NCBI RefSeq assembly: GCF_010119615.1
Contig: NZ_QOVG01000005.1
Location: forward strand, 1-64,000
Origin: Pseudoxanthomonas gei
Lineage (GTDB): Bacteria > Pseudomonadota > Gammaproteobacteria > Xanthomonadales > Xanthomonadaceae
DNA: 64,000 bases
Direction of reading: 5' to 3'
Every line of letters starts with the position of its first letter. Positions within the stretch are counted from its first letter, which is position 1. The position numbers were made by a program, and so were the translations under genes. The notes below the pieces were generated by a model, which was given only the letters and a program-made list of their open reading frames with translations, had not been told where the DNA came from and did not search any database. Of the stretch, positions 35,401 to 45,027 are shown in pieces.

Positions 35401-35889
35401 CGCATGGACAAGCTGCACGGGCCTTCGCAGATTTTGCACGGCCTGGACTGGCTGGTGATGTCGGCCCTCGGGCGCGGCAGCCGGCTGTTCCAGTTCCACG
35501 ACACCGGCGCCGGGCCGGGCCCGCTGGCGCGCGAGCCGGTCGATGCCGAACGTGCGCGCGCCGCCCTGGCCGCGCTGCTGCAACTGCGCGCGCACGGCCT
35601 GCGCGAACCACTGCCGTTCGCGCCGCGCGCCGGCTGGCTGTACTACGAGGGCGAACAACGCCTGCAAGCCGGCGAGAAGCTGCGCGCCAACAGCAAGTCG
35701 CCTTGGGAACGGGCGCAGGACCAGTGGCAGGCCGATCGCGGTTACAGCGAAGGCGGCACCGCCAGTGCGCGGCTGGCCTTGCGTGGCCGCAATCCCTTCG
35801 AGGACGAAGCACTGGGCGAGGAGTTCCGCGCCATTGCCCGGCTGGTGTTCGACGCGGTGGTCCACGGCCGCGACGGGGAGGGTGCATGA
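32497..35889 (+). CDS. recC: exodeoxyribonuclease V gamma subunit
   Basis: The RecC subunit splits DNA strands, holds the RecB and RecD motors and reads Chi. At 1130 residues it matches family length. Family runs include FRLYHSNSLEVLAALMANEL, LAPDLVLIPQVAMRRWL, GRMVPMRLLPFRAICVLGMN, DGDYPRRDPAAGLNQL and HGDRSLREDDRYLFLQL. The start at 32497 gives the usual N-terminus. Its stop overlaps the recB start by four bases (ATGA), so the three rec genes are translationally coupled. Confidence 0.95.
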   Translation: MPAPATDFRLYHSNSLEVLAALMANELRTPAAGQPLLAPDLVLIPQVAMRRWLQATLAAEHGIAANLEFLTPGEFVARALDANPVSSPGQAEPGAAEDLGADALQWQLYAALTDAALLRDPVMQPLRRYLEGDQALKPWSLAGELASVFEKYQAWRRDWLLGWEAGQAPRDPQAVLWRRIARGKAHRARRIDDYLARFAGAEGGDAPLPAGLPSRLFAFATLNVSPDVLRVIATQARVGTMHFYMPTPTRSYWGDLQTLGEKLRTQQQDPFARNEPETPLLEAWGAAGRDFVSVLGSYEVVHPSGEIAAYDDPEQRGADQPERDSLLQRLQRDLLHRRPAPSAPWRPAIDVQDVSLQVHACHTRLREVQVLHDQLRGLLEDKRFDPPLQAREIAVLAPDIDPYAPYVEAVFGGLAGGPDFIPYALADTSPLASEPLAEVFLQLLALPVSRFGLNEILDLLACAPIASAAGLDAPALERLHGWLSAAGARWGIDAGHRQRQQAPRDEAYTWAFALDRLLLGHASGEESDIAGVAPWPELEGSALVALDALIRLLRVLARHERVLGESLTPAQWRERLLGLLEAILPQAPQAPADQRALERLRSSIERFADAARRAGFTQPLPPEVVRAHFGAALAEADTRAPLLTGGVSFGRMVPMRLLPFRAICVLGMNDGDYPRRDPAAGLNQLTAELGTKQRRHGDRSLREDDRYLFLQLFSAASEVFYLSFLGADPRDGSVREPSVLVSELLDTAARYHADPAAAARALVVTHPLQPFAPAAFGAGDGEDAASEPRRFSYRREWHPAAGSNASARVAPARWLVDALEGAAEPVQSLSLQELRNFLRDPADAFLRNRLAIRLPEAGEADDDLDPLAPAGGLQRWQLQQAVWEACVQGPVDDAALHARLRARALLPSGPLGLRQLQVLRAQVQPYAEAFVHWRGPREAVSEAFELDLQGVRLHGRIHEVYGADLPRLRMDKLHGPSQILHGLDWLVMSALGRGSRLFQFHDTGAGPGPLAREPVDAERARAALAALLQLRAHGLREPLPFAPRAGWLYYEGEQRLQAGEKLRANSKSPWERAQDQWQADRGYSEGGTASARLALRGRNPFEDEALGEEFRAIARLVFDAVVHGRDGEGA

Positions 35890-38800
35890 GCGCAGCCGTT
35901 CCCGCAGCCGACGCTTACCTGGACCTGGAGCTCGACGGCTTGCAGTTGATCGAGGCCAGCGCCGGCACCGGCAAGACCTTTACCCTGGCCACGCTGGTGA
36001 CGCGACTGGTGGTCGAGCGCGGACTGGCGCTGAGGCAGATCCTGGCGGTGACCTTCACCGAGGCGGCGACGCAGGAGCTGCGCGCGCGCCTGCGCAAGCG
36101 CCTGGCGCTGGCCGCCACCCTCAGCGGCAAGCTGATGACGGGCGAGCCAGTGGAGGCAGGCGACGATGCCGAAGTCGCCTTGACGCTGGCCCTCCTCCAG
36201 CGTCGGCTGGCTTCGGAAGACGCCGCCAGCCTGCATGCGCGCCTGCGCCGCGCCGAGCATGAAATCGACCTGGCCTCGGTATTCACCATCCACGGCTTCT
36301 GCGCGCGCGTATTGTCCGAACATGCCCTGCAGACCGGGCAGGCCTTCGATGCGCCGCAGATGATCGGCAGCGAGCGTGAACTGCTCGATGAAGTGGCGGC
36401 CGACGTGTGGCGCGCGCATGGCGCCGATGCCGGCGATGCCGAGTTGCTGCAGGGGCTGTGGGCCACCCCCGATGCCCTGGCCCGCGATCTGGACAGCCTG
36501 CTGCGCATCCCGCAGTTGCTGCCCGCGCGCCCGGAGGCGTCTGCCGATCCCGCGCCTGCGCTGCAGGCCGCGTTCGATGCGCTGTGCGCCGCCCACGCCC
36601 GCCACGGCGATGACGCGCGCGCCAGCATCGCCCATGCATTCGCCGCCAGGCACTTCGACGGACGCAAGGCGCGCGCCGCCAGTTTCGAGCAGGCCTGGCA
36701 GTCGCTGGACCGCGGACTGGCGGGCGCCTGCCTCAGCTGCGACGACGCGCACCTGGACAAGCTCACGCCCGAGCGCATGCAGGGATTTGCCAAGGCCGGC
36801 GCAGAAGGTCTGTTGCCCCGCTCGCCGCTGTTCGAGGCGCTGTCGGACTGGTTCGGCGCCGAGCGCGCACGCACGCAATGGCTGGCCGAACAGGCCCTGA
36901 TCCTGCTCTATCGCATCCGCGACGACGCCCGCCAGCGCCTGGCGTTGCTCAAGCAGACCCGCCGGCTGCAGAGCTATGACGATCTCATCGACGAAGTCGC
37001 CAATGCGCTTGATGGCGACCAGGGCGAGGCCCTGGCCCGCAACCTGCGCAGCCAGTACGCCGTGGCGCTGGTGGACGAGTTCCAGGACACCGACGCGCGC
37101 CAGTGGTCGATCTTCCGCCGGGTGTTCGCCGCGAACGCAATCGGCGCAACGGAGGTCGGGGAGGCCTTGACGCTGTTCCTGATCGGCGATCCCAAGCAGG
37201 CCATCTATGGCTTCCGCGGCGGCGATGTGCATACCTACCTGGCCGCGAAGCGCGAAGCGGTGCAGGCGCCGCCGCTGCTGCACAACTTCCGCTCGCGGCC
37301 GTCGGTGCTGCGTGCCATCGAAGCGCTGTACGCGCAGGCGGGCGAACACGCTTTCGTCGATGCGGGTATCCAGTTCCAGCCGGTACGGCCCGGCGCGGGC
37401 AATGCCGATGCCGATTACCTGCGCCACGGCAAGCCGGCGCCGGCGTTGACCGTGCGCGTGCTGCTCAATCCGCAGGCCGATGCCGACGGCGCGCGCAAGG
37501 CGTTCAGCGCGCCGCACTCGCGGCAGCTGGCGGCCGAAGCCTGTGTCGGCGAAATCCGCGCGGTGCTGGACCAGGCGCGCGCCGGTTCCGCGCTGATCGA
37601 CGGTGCGCCGGTGCAGCCGGGCGATATCGCCGTGCTGGTCCGCAGCCATGCCGAAGCCACGCTGATGCAGGCCAACCTGGCGGCGGTCGGCATCCCGGCG
37701 GTCGCGGCGGGCAAGCGCAGCCTGTTCGAGACCGAACAGGCCGAAGAACTGCTCGCCGTGTTCGAGGCCCTGCTGCAACCCAACGACGAAGGCCGGCTGC
37801 GCGCGGCGCTGTCGACCCAGTTGCTGGGCATCGACGCCGCCGGCATCGCGCGCCTGGACCAGGATGACGACTGGCGCAGCGAACGCCAGCTGCTCGCCTT
37901 GCAATGGCGCGAGCGCTGGCAGCGGCACGGGCCGCTGGCCCTGGTCTCGGACCTGTGCGCGGCCAACGCCGAACGCCTGCTGCGGCTCCACGATGGCGAG
38001 CGCCGCCTGACCAATACGCTGCAGCTGGGCGAACTGTTGCAGGAAGCCGATGCGCGCGCACTGGGTTTGCATGGCCTGGTCGACTGGCTGCGCAGCCACA
38101 TCGCCGACGCCGACGCCAATGACGAGCAACAGTTGCTGCGCCTGGAATCGGACGCGCGCCGCGTGCAGATACTGACATTGCACAAAGCCAAGGGCCTGGA
38201 GTTCCCGCTGGTGTTCCTGCCCTTCATCGGCATCGGCCGGTCCACGGAAAAACCGGCGCGGCATTGCCAGGTACCGGCCCCGGGCGGCCGCGTGCTGCAT
38301 TGGAAAATGGGCAAGGACGATGATTCACAACGCTGGAACGACGCGGTGGCCGCGTGGGAACACGAACAGAGTGCCGAGGACGCCCGGCTGCTGTATGTCG
38401 GCCTGACCCGCGCCGAACACGCGCTGTGGCTGGCCTGCGGCGATTTCTACAAGCATGGCAACACCGCGCTTGCACCGATGGTCGCGCAGTGGACGCAGCT
38501 GCAGGGTGGCAGCGACATCGTGGTGGACGAGCGTGCGCCACAGGGGCTGCCACCCTCGTTGCCGGCGGAGGCCGAAACCGATGTGCCCGAGGCGCGGCGC
38601 GCACAGCGGGTGGTGCCGCGCGACTGGTGGGTCTACAGCTTCACCCAGCTGAGCAAGGCCGACGCCGGTGAGTACGGCGCGATTGCAGCCGTGGACGCGG
38701 ACGAGAAGGGCGCCGGCGACGAACCGGACATCGTGCTCGCCGAAACCGCCGCGTTGGCGGCGGCGTTCGACACGCGCTTCAGCGGCAGCCGGTTCGGTAA

Positions 38801-39506
38801 CGTGCTGCACGACGCGCTGGAGCACGTGGATTTCAATGCCTGGTCGGCGTGGGGCGAAGATGCTGCGCCCAGTGGGCAGGAACAGGCCTTGCGCGACGCG
38901 CTGCTCAATGGTGGTTACGCGGCGGCCGATGTCGACGATGGCCTCGTCGAGCTGGTTTCGCTGGTCGGTCGCACGCTGACCGTGCCGCTGCCCGAAGGCG
39001 GGCGCCTGTGCGAGCTGCCCGCGGACCAGCGCCGTGCCGAACTTGAATTCCATTTCGCCCTGCAGCCGACCGCCGTCGATGCGCTGCTGCAGGTCCTGCA
39101 CACCCACGGGGTGGCACGCGAGCGTCGCGCCTTCGGCCTGCGCCGCCAACTGGAAGGCCTGATGACCGGCAAGATCGATCTGACCTACCAGCGCGACGGG
39201 CGCTGGTACCTGCTCGACTACAAGTCCAATCGCCTGCCCGGCTACGACGCCGGCGCACTGGAACAGGCGATGGCGCACAGCGAGTACGACCTGCAGGCGC
39301 TGATCTACACCGTGGCCCTGCATCGCTGGTTGCGTTTCCGGCTCGGCGAGGCGTATGACTACGCGCGCGATTTCGGCGGCGTGCGCTATCTGTTCTGTCG
39401 CGGGCTGGCCTGGGCCGGGGGCAGCGTCGGCGGCATCCATGCGTGGACGCCCACGGTTGCACTGGTGGAAGCACTGGATGCGCTGTTTGCAGGAGGCAAG
39501 CCATGA
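35886..39506 (+). CDS. recB: exodeoxyribonuclease V beta subunit
   Basis: RecB is the 3'-5' helicase and the nuclease of RecBCD, processing double-strand ends. The 1206-residue protein has Walker A ASAGTGKT (about 24-31), helicase motif II in LVDEFQDTDARQW, and motif VI in LYVGLTRAEHALWLA. The C-terminal nuclease residues are His975 (GNVLHDALEH), Asp1098 (GKIDLTYQ), Asp1111 and Lys1113 (LLDYKSN). The Asp-Asp-Lys spacing equals that of E. coli RecB. The start is fixed by the four-base overlap with recC; a longer upstream reading is recC in another frame. Confidence 0.95.
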   Translation: MSAAVPAADAYLDLELDGLQLIEASAGTGKTFTLATLVTRLVVERGLALRQILAVTFTEAATQELRARLRKRLALAATLSGKLMTGEPVEAGDDAEVALTLALLQRRLASEDAASLHARLRRAEHEIDLASVFTIHGFCARVLSEHALQTGQAFDAPQMIGSERELLDEVAADVWRAHGADAGDAELLQGLWATPDALARDLDSLLRIPQLLPARPEASADPAPALQAAFDALCAAHARHGDDARASIAHAFAARHFDGRKARAASFEQAWQSLDRGLAGACLSCDDAHLDKLTPERMQGFAKAGAEGLLPRSPLFEALSDWFGAERARTQWLAEQALILLYRIRDDARQRLALLKQTRRLQSYDDLIDEVANALDGDQGEALARNLRSQYAVALVDEFQDTDARQWSIFRRVFAANAIGATEVGEALTLFLIGDPKQAIYGFRGGDVHTYLAAKREAVQAPPLLHNFRSRPSVLRAIEALYAQAGEHAFVDAGIQFQPVRPGAGNADADYLRHGKPAPALTVRVLLNPQADADGARKAFSAPHSRQLAAEACVGEIRAVLDQARAGSALIDGAPVQPGDIAVLVRSHAEATLMQANLAAVGIPAVAAGKRSLFETEQAEELLAVFEALLQPNDEGRLRAALSTQLLGIDAAGIARLDQDDDWRSERQLLALQWRERWQRHGPLALVSDLCAANAERLLRLHDGERRLTNTLQLGELLQEADARALGLHGLVDWLRSHIADADANDEQQLLRLESDARRVQILTLHKAKGLEFPLVFLPFIGIGRSTEKPARHCQVPAPGGRVLHWKMGKDDDSQRWNDAVAAWEHEQSAEDARLLYVGLTRAEHALWLACGDFYKHGNTALAPMVAQWTQLQGGSDIVVDERAPQGLPPSLPAEAETDVPEARRAQRVVPRDWWVYSFTQLSKADAGEYGAIAAVDADEKGAGDEPDIVLAETAALAAAFDTRFSGSRFGNVLHDALEHVDFNAWSAWGEDAAPSGQEQALRDALLNGGYAAADVDDGLVELVSLVGRTLTVPLPEGGRLCELPADQRRAELEFHFALQPTAVDALLQVLHTHGVARERRAFGLRRQLEGLMTGKIDLTYQRDGRWYLLDYKSNRLPGYDAGALEQAMAHSEYDLQALIYTVALHRWLRFRLGEAYDYARDFGGVRYLFCRGLAWAGGSVGGIHAWTPTVALVEALDALFAGGKP

Positions 39507-41338
39507 GCCTGCTCGACGACCTGTACCGCGCAGGCGCCTTGCGGGTGATCGATCACGCCCTGGCGCAGAGCCTGCGCAAGCTCGACCCGGCCACGCCGGA
39601 CCTGGTCCTGGCCGGCGCCGCGCTGGCCTCGCTGGCGGTGGGCCAGGGCCACGCCGGCTTCGACCCGGCGCGGCCGCAGGTGCTGTTCGATGGGGAGATG
39701 GAATGGCCCGGCGCGCAGGAATGGAATGAAGCCCTCGCCGATTCGCGCTGGATCGATCGATCCTCCGCAAGCACACCGGCTTCCACGGCCACGCCGCTGG
39801 TGCTGGAAAACGGCTTGCTCTACCTGCGCCGCTATCGCCAGTACGAATTCCGCCTGGCGATGCGGCTGCAGCAGCTGGCGGCGCATTCGCCACCAGCGAG
39901 CGACCTCGAAACACTCGCGCCGCTGTTCGCGAGCCTGTTTCCCGATGCACGATCGGGCGACGATCGGCAGGCGCACGCGGCGGCGACGGCGCTGCTGCGT
40001 TCGCTGCTGCTGGTCACCGGCGGTCCCGGCACCGGCAAGACCACCACCATCGCGCGCCTGTTGCTGTTGCTGACCGCGCAGACGATGCACGCGGGCGGCG
40101 TGCTGCCGCGCGTTGCGCTGGCTGCGCCGACCGGCCGCGCGGCCGAGCGCATGGCCGAGAGCCTGCGCAGCGCGGTGGCCGGCTTGCGCGCACTGCCGGG
40201 CGTGGACGCGGCGCTGTGCGATGGGCTGCCGACCGAGGCCAGCACCCTGCATCGCCTGCTCGGCACCATTCCCGACAGTCCGCGTTTCCGTTTCGATGCC
40301 GACAATCCCTTGCCCTTCGACATCGTGGTCGTCGACGAGGCCTCGATGGTCGACCTGCCGCTGATGTGCAAGCTGGTGGAAGCGGTGGCGGTAGGGGCAC
40401 GGCTGGTGCTGCTGGGCGATCCGGACCAGCTGCCCTCGGTGGAGGCGGGCGACGTGCTGGCCGCGATCCTGGCTGCAGCCGGTGACGGCCTTTCGCTCGC
40501 GGTCCCGCCCGCCCTGTTGCCCCTGCTGGGTGACAACGGCAAGGCCGAAACCGGCCAGCGTTCTTCGCTGTCGGGGCATCATGTCCATCTGCTCCGCGGC
40601 TATCGGCAGGCCGCGACGCTGGATCTTTCGCCACTGGCCGCGGCCGTGCGCGAGGGCGATGCGGACACGGCACTGGCGTTGTTGCGCGGCGGCCAGCTGG
40701 CCGGCGTCCATTTCCACGAGAACCTGTTCGATCCGCTGGCCGCGCAGCGCGAGACATTGCTGGCGCATTGGCGCGGGCTTGCCGGGATCGACGAACCGCA
40801 GGCCGCGCTGGCCCAGGCCTCGCGCCTGCGCCTGCTCACCGCGGTGCGCGAAGGGCCGCAGGGCGCGCGCGGCCTGAATGCCCGCATCGAGGACATGCTG
40901 GCGAGTAACCGTGGGCTGGCGGGCAACCGTGGACCTGCCTACTTCCATGGCCGCCTGTTGCTGGTCACCGAGAACAGCTATCGCCAGCGCCTGTTCAACG
41001 GCGACATCGGCATCTGCCTGCGCAACGCGCAGGGCGCGGTGCTGGCCTGGTTCCCCGGCGATGCGGAAGACGGACCGCGCCCTTTCCATCCTTCCGCGCT
41101 GCCCGCACACGAGAGTGCGTTCGCGATGACCGTGCACAAGGCCCAGGGTTCGGAATTCGACAGCGTGTGGCTGCAGTTGCCGCGCCAGCCCACCCGGGTG
41201 CTGTCGCGCGAACTGGTCTACACCGCCCTGACCCGGGCGCGCCGCGAGGTGCATGTCTGCGCCAGTGCCGAATCGCTGCGCAGCGCGCTGGCGCGGCGCG
41301 TCGAACGCGTCTCGGGGCTGGCCGCGCGGCTGGCATGA
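39503..41338 (+). CDS. recD: exodeoxyribonuclease V alpha subunit
   Basis: RecD is the fast 5'-3' helicase of RecBCD. The 611-residue protein has Walker [15 protein letters not shown] with Lys179, Walker [15 protein letters not shown], and late SF1B motifs [18 protein letters not shown] and [15 protein letters not shown]. The ATG overlaps the recB stop by four bases. All RecBCD subunits appear intact; gene order recC-recB-recD without ptrA is normal in this family. Confidence 0.95.
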   Translation: MSLLDDLYRAGALRVIDHALAQSLRKLDPATPDLVLAGAALASLAVGQGHAGFDPARPQVLFDGEMEWPGAQEWNEALADSRWIDRSSASTPASTATPLVLENGLLYLRRYRQYEFRLAMRLQQLAAHSPPASDLETLAPLFASLFPDARSGDDRQAHAAATALLRSLLLVTGGPGTGKTTTIARLLLLLTAQTMHAGGVLPRVALAAPTGRAAERMAESLRSAVAGLRALPGVDAALCDGLPTEASTLHRLLGTIPDSPRFRFDADNPLPFDIVVVDEASMVDLPLMCKLVEAVAVGARLVLLGDPDQLPSVEAGDVLAAILAAAGDGLSLAVPPALLPLLGDNGKAETGQRSSLSGHHVHLLRGYRQAATLDLSPLAAAVREGDADTALALLRGGQLAGVHFHENLFDPLAAQRETLLAHWRGLAGIDEPQAALAQASRLRLLTAVREGPQGARGLNARIEDMLASNRGLAGNRGPAYFHGRLLLVTENSYRQRLFNGDIGICLRNAQGAVLAWFPGDAEDGPRPFHPSALPAHESAFAMTVHKAQGSEFDSVWLQLPRQPTRVLSRELVYTALTRARREVHVCASAESLRSALARRVERVSGLAARLA

Positions 41339-41393
41339 CGGTTCGTTGCAGGGGCTGGGGTACGATGCGCGTCCCCACAGGGAAGCCGAACCC

Positions 41394-41987
41394 ATGAGCG
41401 CCAGCGACAAACCCACCCGTGATCAGGCCGAAGCCGCCGTCCGCACGCTGCTGGCCTGGGCCGGTGAAGATCCCACCCGCGAAGGCCTGCTCGACACGCC
41501 CAAGCGCGTGGTAGAGGCCTATGGCGACTGGTACAGCGGCTATGCCGAGGATCCGCGCGAGTTCCTGCAGCGCACCTTCAAGGAAGTGGCCGGCTACGAC
41601 GAGATGATCGTGCTGCGCGACATAGAGTTCGAAAGCCATTGCGAGCACCACATGGCGCCGATCATCGGCAAGGCCCACGTCGGCTACCTGCCCGACGGCA
41701 AGGTGGTCGGCATCAGCAAGCTGGCGCGCGTGGTGGAAACCTATGCGCGCCGCTTCCAGGTGCAGGAAAAGATGACCGCGCAGATCGCCGCCTGCATCCA
41801 GGACGTGTTGCAGCCGCTGGGCGTGGGCGTGGTGGTGGAAGGCGTGCACGAATGCATGACCACCCGCGGCATCCACAAGCGCGGGGTCAGCATGATCACC
41901 TCCAAGATGCTCGGCAGCTTCCGCGAGGACGCGCGCACCCGCGCAGAGTTCCTGCGCTTCATCGAGGCGGGCAACGGCAAGCGTTGA
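41394..41987 (+). CDS. folE: GTP cyclohydrolase I
   Basis: Converts GTP to 7,8-dihydroneopterin triphosphate, the first step to folate and tetrahydrobiopterin. The 197-residue homodecameric enzyme shows the zinc ligands Cys83 and His86 ([20 protein letters not shown]) and Cys154 ([11 protein letters not shown]). [20 protein letters not shown] is also typical. It lies 55 bases after recD on the same strand. The pterin product may also serve PhhA, encoded elsewhere in the window. Confidence 0.96.
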   Translation: MSASDKPTRDQAEAAVRTLLAWAGEDPTREGLLDTPKRVVEAYGDWYSGYAEDPREFLQRTFKEVAGYDEMIVLRDIEFESHCEHHMAPIIGKAHVGYLPDGKVVGISKLARVVETYARRFQVQEKMTAQIAACIQDVLQPLGVGVVVEGVHECMTTRGIHKRGVSMITSKMLGSFREDARTRAEFLRFIEAGNGKR

Positions 41988-42040
41988 GTGGTGCAATGTC
42001 GAGTCCTTGACCGGGACATGCGCAGAGACAAGGAGGTCTC

Positions 42041-42391
42041 GTGCCGAACAACCCACGATTGCTGGGACATGCCAGACGCATGCGCCATGAGCCCACGGAT
42101 GCGGAGGCACTGCTGTGGCGACATCTCCGCGCTGGGCGCCTTGCCGGACACAAGTTCAGAAGACAGCAGCCCATGGGCCGCTTCATCGTGGACTTCGTAT
42201 GCTTCGAGATGTCTATCGTTGTCGAAGTCGATGGGGGACAGCATCTGGAGGCGCAAGCTGCGGATGCCGCGAGAACACGTTGGCTGGAGGCAAGGGGTTT
42301 GCAGGTTTTGCGATTCTGGAACGACGATGTACTCGTGCGCAGTGAGCATGTGCTGGAAGAAATAATCCGAGTACTGCAGCACCGCGCCTGA
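42041..42391 (+). CDS. DUF559 endonuclease-fold protein
   Basis: A 116-residue protein of the DUF559 (Vsr/PD-(D/E)XK-like) family. The core has RFIVDFVCFEMSIVVEVDGGQH with candidate metal ligands Asp51, Glu62 and Asp64, and LQVLRFWNDDVLVRSEHVLE near the end. It starts at GTG with AGGAGG four bases upstream. No methylase or restriction partner is nearby. The downstream 378 bases are packed with palindromic repeats. Biological role unknown; a nuclease acting on such repeats is only speculation. Confidence 0.85.
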   Translation: MPNNPRLLGHARRMRHEPTDAEALLWRHLRAGRLAGHKFRRQQPMGRFIVDFVCFEMSIVVEVDGGQHLEAQAADAARTRWLEARGLQVLRFWNDDVLVRSEHVLEEIIRVLQHRA

Positions 42392-42769
42392 TTGCCTCCC
42401 TACGTGCAGCCGGTGTCAGTTGTGACCACCTCTCCCCTTGTGGGAGAGGTCGACGCGCCTGCGCGGCGGGAGAGGGGGCGAGCGGAGCCAGCCTTGTCGG
42501 ACAGCGGGAGGCATGGCCGCGCTTGCCGTCGAGCCTTGAGTTTTCAGGCACTCAAAAACCCTAACTCCGCTCACCCTCATCCGCCCTGCGGGCACCTTCT
42601 CCCGCAAGGGGAGAAGGGGGCGCGCGGTGTCCTTGAGTATTTCTACATTCGGCCTTCGACCACCTCTCCTGTAAAGGGACAGGGAACAGCACGCATAACT
42701 CCAAGAAGTGACGCGGCGGACGCAGTCTCCACCCGCTAAACTGCGCCACCGCAACCGACCGGCTTTCCC
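42392..42769. repeat. 378-base gap with palindromic repeat cluster
   Basis: Contains CACCTCTCCCCTTGTGGGAG (from 42425) with GCGGGAGAGGGGGCGAGCGG. A reversed partner (CCTCATCCGCCCTGCGGGCA, then CTTCTCCCGCAAGGGGAGAA) lies at 42575-42620, and a degenerate piece (CACCTCTCCTGTAAAGGGAC) near 42661. A short palindrome GTTTTCAGGCACTCAAAAAC is at about 42540. No gene is visible. TAAACT near 42737 may be the -10 of the MFS gene. Confidence 0.75.
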
Positions 42770-44014
42770 TTGAACGCAGCCCCGCCTTCCGGCAAGCGCA
42801 CTGCCGCGCTGATCTTCATCTTCATCACCGTGCTGATCGACGTGCTGTCCTTCGGCGTCATCATCCCGGTGCTGCCGGGGCTGGTGCGCCAGTTCACCGG
42901 CGGCGACTTCGTGCAGGCGGCCTGGTGGGTCGGCATCTTCGGCACCTTGTTCGCCTTGATCCAGTTCGTCAGCGCGCCGATCCAGGGCACGCTGTCCGAT
43001 CGCTACGGACGCCGCCCGGTGATCCTGCTGTCATGCCTGGGGCTGGGCATCGACTTCGTGCTGATGGCGCTGGCCCAGTCCTTGCCGTGGTTGCTGGTGG
43101 CGCGGATTTTCTCGGGGGTGTTCTCGGCCAGCTTCACCACCGCCAATGCCTATATCGCCGATGTCACCGCCCCGGAAAAGCGCGCCAAGGCCTTCGGCAT
43201 GATCGGTGCTGCCTTCGGCCTGGGTTTCATCCTGGGCCCGATCATCGGCGGCCAGTTGAGCAAGTACGACCTGCGCGCGCCGTTCTGGTTCGCCGCGGGG
43301 CTGGCCCTGCTCAATTTCCTGTACGGCTGGCTCGTGCTGCCCGAATCGCTGCCCAAGGAAAAGCGCACCGCGCGCTTCGACTGGGCCCATGCCAATCCGG
43401 TTGGATCGCTGATGCTGCTCAGGAAGTATCCGCAGGTGTTCGGCCTGGCCGCGGTGGTGTTCCTGGCCAACTTCGCCCACTACGTCTACCCGAGCGTGTT
43501 CGTGCTGTTCGCCGAATACGAATACCGCTGGAATGAACAGCAGGTCGGCTTCGTGCTGGCCGCGGTCGGCGTGTGCAGCGTGATCGTGCAGGGCGGGCTG
43601 ATGGGGCCGGTGGTGAAGAAGCTGGGCGAGCGCCGCGCGCTGCTGTTCGGGCTGGGCTGCGGGGTGATCGGCTTCCTGATCTACGGCATCGCCGATGCGG
43701 GCTGGTTCTTCCTCATCGGCTTGCCGATCAGCGCCTTGTGGGGATTTGCGGGCCCGGCCACGCAATCGCTGATCACCCGCCAGGTCGGCGCCGATGCGCA
43801 GGGCCGCGTGCAGGGCGCGCTGATGAGCCTGGTCAGCCTGGCCGGCGTATTCGCGCCGCTGGCGTTCGCCGGCACCTTCGGCCTGTTCATTGGCAAGCAG
43901 GCGCCGGCGCACCTGCCCGGCGCGGCCTGGTTGCTGGCCGCGCTGCTGCTGTTCTGCGCTTTCGTGGTCGGCTGGCGTTATGCGCGGGAGACACCCGCGC
44001 CGGTCGCGCACTGA
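42770..44014 (+). CDS. MFS transporter, TCR/Tet family
   Basis: A 414-residue 12-helix major facilitator with motif A SDRYGRRPVILLSCLGLGID after helix 2 and the DHA1 motif C-like run GAAFGLGFILGPIIGG in helix 5. It resembles the TetA/TCR subfamily that exports small molecules by proton antiport. The substrate is unknown; resistance should not be assumed. The only sensible start is a TTG at 42770, without a clear ribosome binding site, so the start is uncertain. The mutarotase gene begins 15 bases downstream. Confidence 0.88.
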   Translation: MNAAPPSGKRTAALIFIFITVLIDVLSFGVIIPVLPGLVRQFTGGDFVQAAWWVGIFGTLFALIQFVSAPIQGTLSDRYGRRPVILLSCLGLGIDFVLMALAQSLPWLLVARIFSGVFSASFTTANAYIADVTAPEKRAKAFGMIGAAFGLGFILGPIIGGQLSKYDLRAPFWFAAGLALLNFLYGWLVLPESLPKEKRTARFDWAHANPVGSLMLLRKYPQVFGLAAVVFLANFAHYVYPSVFVLFAEYEYRWNEQQVGFVLAAVGVCSVIVQGGLMGPVVKKLGERRALLFGLGCGVIGFLIYGIADAGWFFLIGLPISALWGFAGPATQSLITRQVGADAQGRVQGALMSLVSLAGVFAPLAFAGTFGLFIGKQAPAHLPGAAWLLAALLLFCAFVVGWRYARETPAPVAH

Positions 44015-44029
44015 GGTCCGGGCAAGACC

Positions 44030-44887
44030 ATGACGATGAAGGAAGGCGAGTTCCTCGGCTTGCCGGCCCTGCTGGTCAGCACGCCGCTGGCCACTGCCGC
44101 GCTGTCATTGCATGGCGGGCAATTGCTGTCGTTCGTACCGAACGGTTATGAGGACCTGCTGTGGCTGTCGCCCCGCAGCAGGCGCGCGCCGGACGCGATC
44201 CGTGGCGGCGTGCCGGTGTGCTGGCCGTACTTCGGCCGCGAAGGACAGTCGGCCGAAGTGCCGCAGCACGGTTTCGCGCGCAATACACGCTGGGTGCTGG
44301 CCAATGCCATCCGCGACAGCGGCGACGGCATGATCCTGGAACTGGAACTTCCGGAGAATCCTGCGACTCCGCTGCAATTGACCCAGCGCCTGCACATCGG
44401 CCGCGAGCTGCGCCAGTCACTGACCACCCACAATCCCGGCACCGTCCCGGTCACCTTCACCCAGGCGCTGCACAGCTACCTGCGCGTCGGCGATGCGGAT
44501 CGCGTGCAGGTCACCGGCCTGGACGGGCTGGAGTACGCCGATCGTTACGACGGCAAGCGGCACGTGCAGGCGGGCCCATGGAACCTGCACGATCCGCGCG
44601 ATCCCGGGCGCAGCGACCGCACCTATCGCGATGCCGGCCATCACTTCGAACTCGCCGATACGGCACTGGGTCGCCGTATCGAGCTCGACACCTCGGGCAG
44701 CCGTTCGTTGGTGGTGTGGAATCCGGGCGAGTCCGGCATCGGCGCGCTCGGCGATGCGCCCGCCGAGGGCTGGCGCCAGTTCGTCTGCCTGGAAGCCGCC
44801 AACGCCGGCGAAGACGTGATCACGCTGGCCCCCGGCCGCAGCCATACCCTGCAGCAGACCCTGCGCGTAGAGGCGATGCACCTGTAG
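44030..44887 (+). CDS. D-hexose-6-phosphate mutarotase (YeaD-like)
   Basis: Interconverts the alpha and beta anomers of hexose 6-phosphates. The 285-residue galactose-mutarotase-fold protein carries the YeaD signatures LWLSPRSRRAPDAIRGGVPV, CWPYFGREGQ, QHGFARNTRW and FTQALHSYLRVGDADRVQV. Catalytic His/Glu candidates lie in QHGFAR and in FVCLEAANAGEDV. It lies 15 bases after an MFS gene, so the two may be co-expressed, although no sugar specificity is known for that transporter. A REP-like element abuts its stop. Confidence 0.9.
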   Translation: MTMKEGEFLGLPALLVSTPLATAALSLHGGQLLSFVPNGYEDLLWLSPRSRRAPDAIRGGVPVCWPYFGREGQSAEVPQHGFARNTRWVLANAIRDSGDGMILELELPENPATPLQLTQRLHIGRELRQSLTTHNPGTVPVTFTQALHSYLRVGDADRVQVTGLDGLEYADRYDGKRHVQAGPWNLHDPRDPGRSDRTYRDAGHHFELADTALGRRIELDTSGSRSLVVWNPGESGIGALGDAPAEGWRQFVCLEAANAGEDVITLAPGRSHTLQQTLRVEAMHL

Positions 44888-45014
44888 GAGCGACGCCAGT
44901 CGCGAAGCAGGAAGACTTCAGGCGCCCGTCAAAGCCCTCACGTGTGGGTTGCTGCGATTCTCTGATCTGTGGGCCAGAAGGCCTACGAGCTTCGCGACTG
45001 GCGTCGCTCCTACA
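44882..45014. repeat. REP-like inverted pair, copy 3
   Basis: GTAGGAGCGACGCCAGTCGC (from 44884) and its complement GCGACTGGCGTCGCTCCTAC (44994-45013) with compensating changes (CCAGT/ACTGG). The left arm overlaps the last bases of the mutarotase gene, including its stop codon. Confidence 0.85.
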
Positions 45015-45027
45015 AAAACGGGTGGTG

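Noticed and set aside
35742-38300. Long antisense frame opposite recB, and similar ones opposite recC and recD
   Set aside because: No domain is recognisable, and the sense strand encodes complete RecBCD subunits with catalytic residues.
42770-44014. Calling the MFS gene a tetracycline-resistance determinant
   Set aside because: TCR/Tet-family similarity alone does not show substrate; the gene sits in ordinary chromosome with no mobile context.
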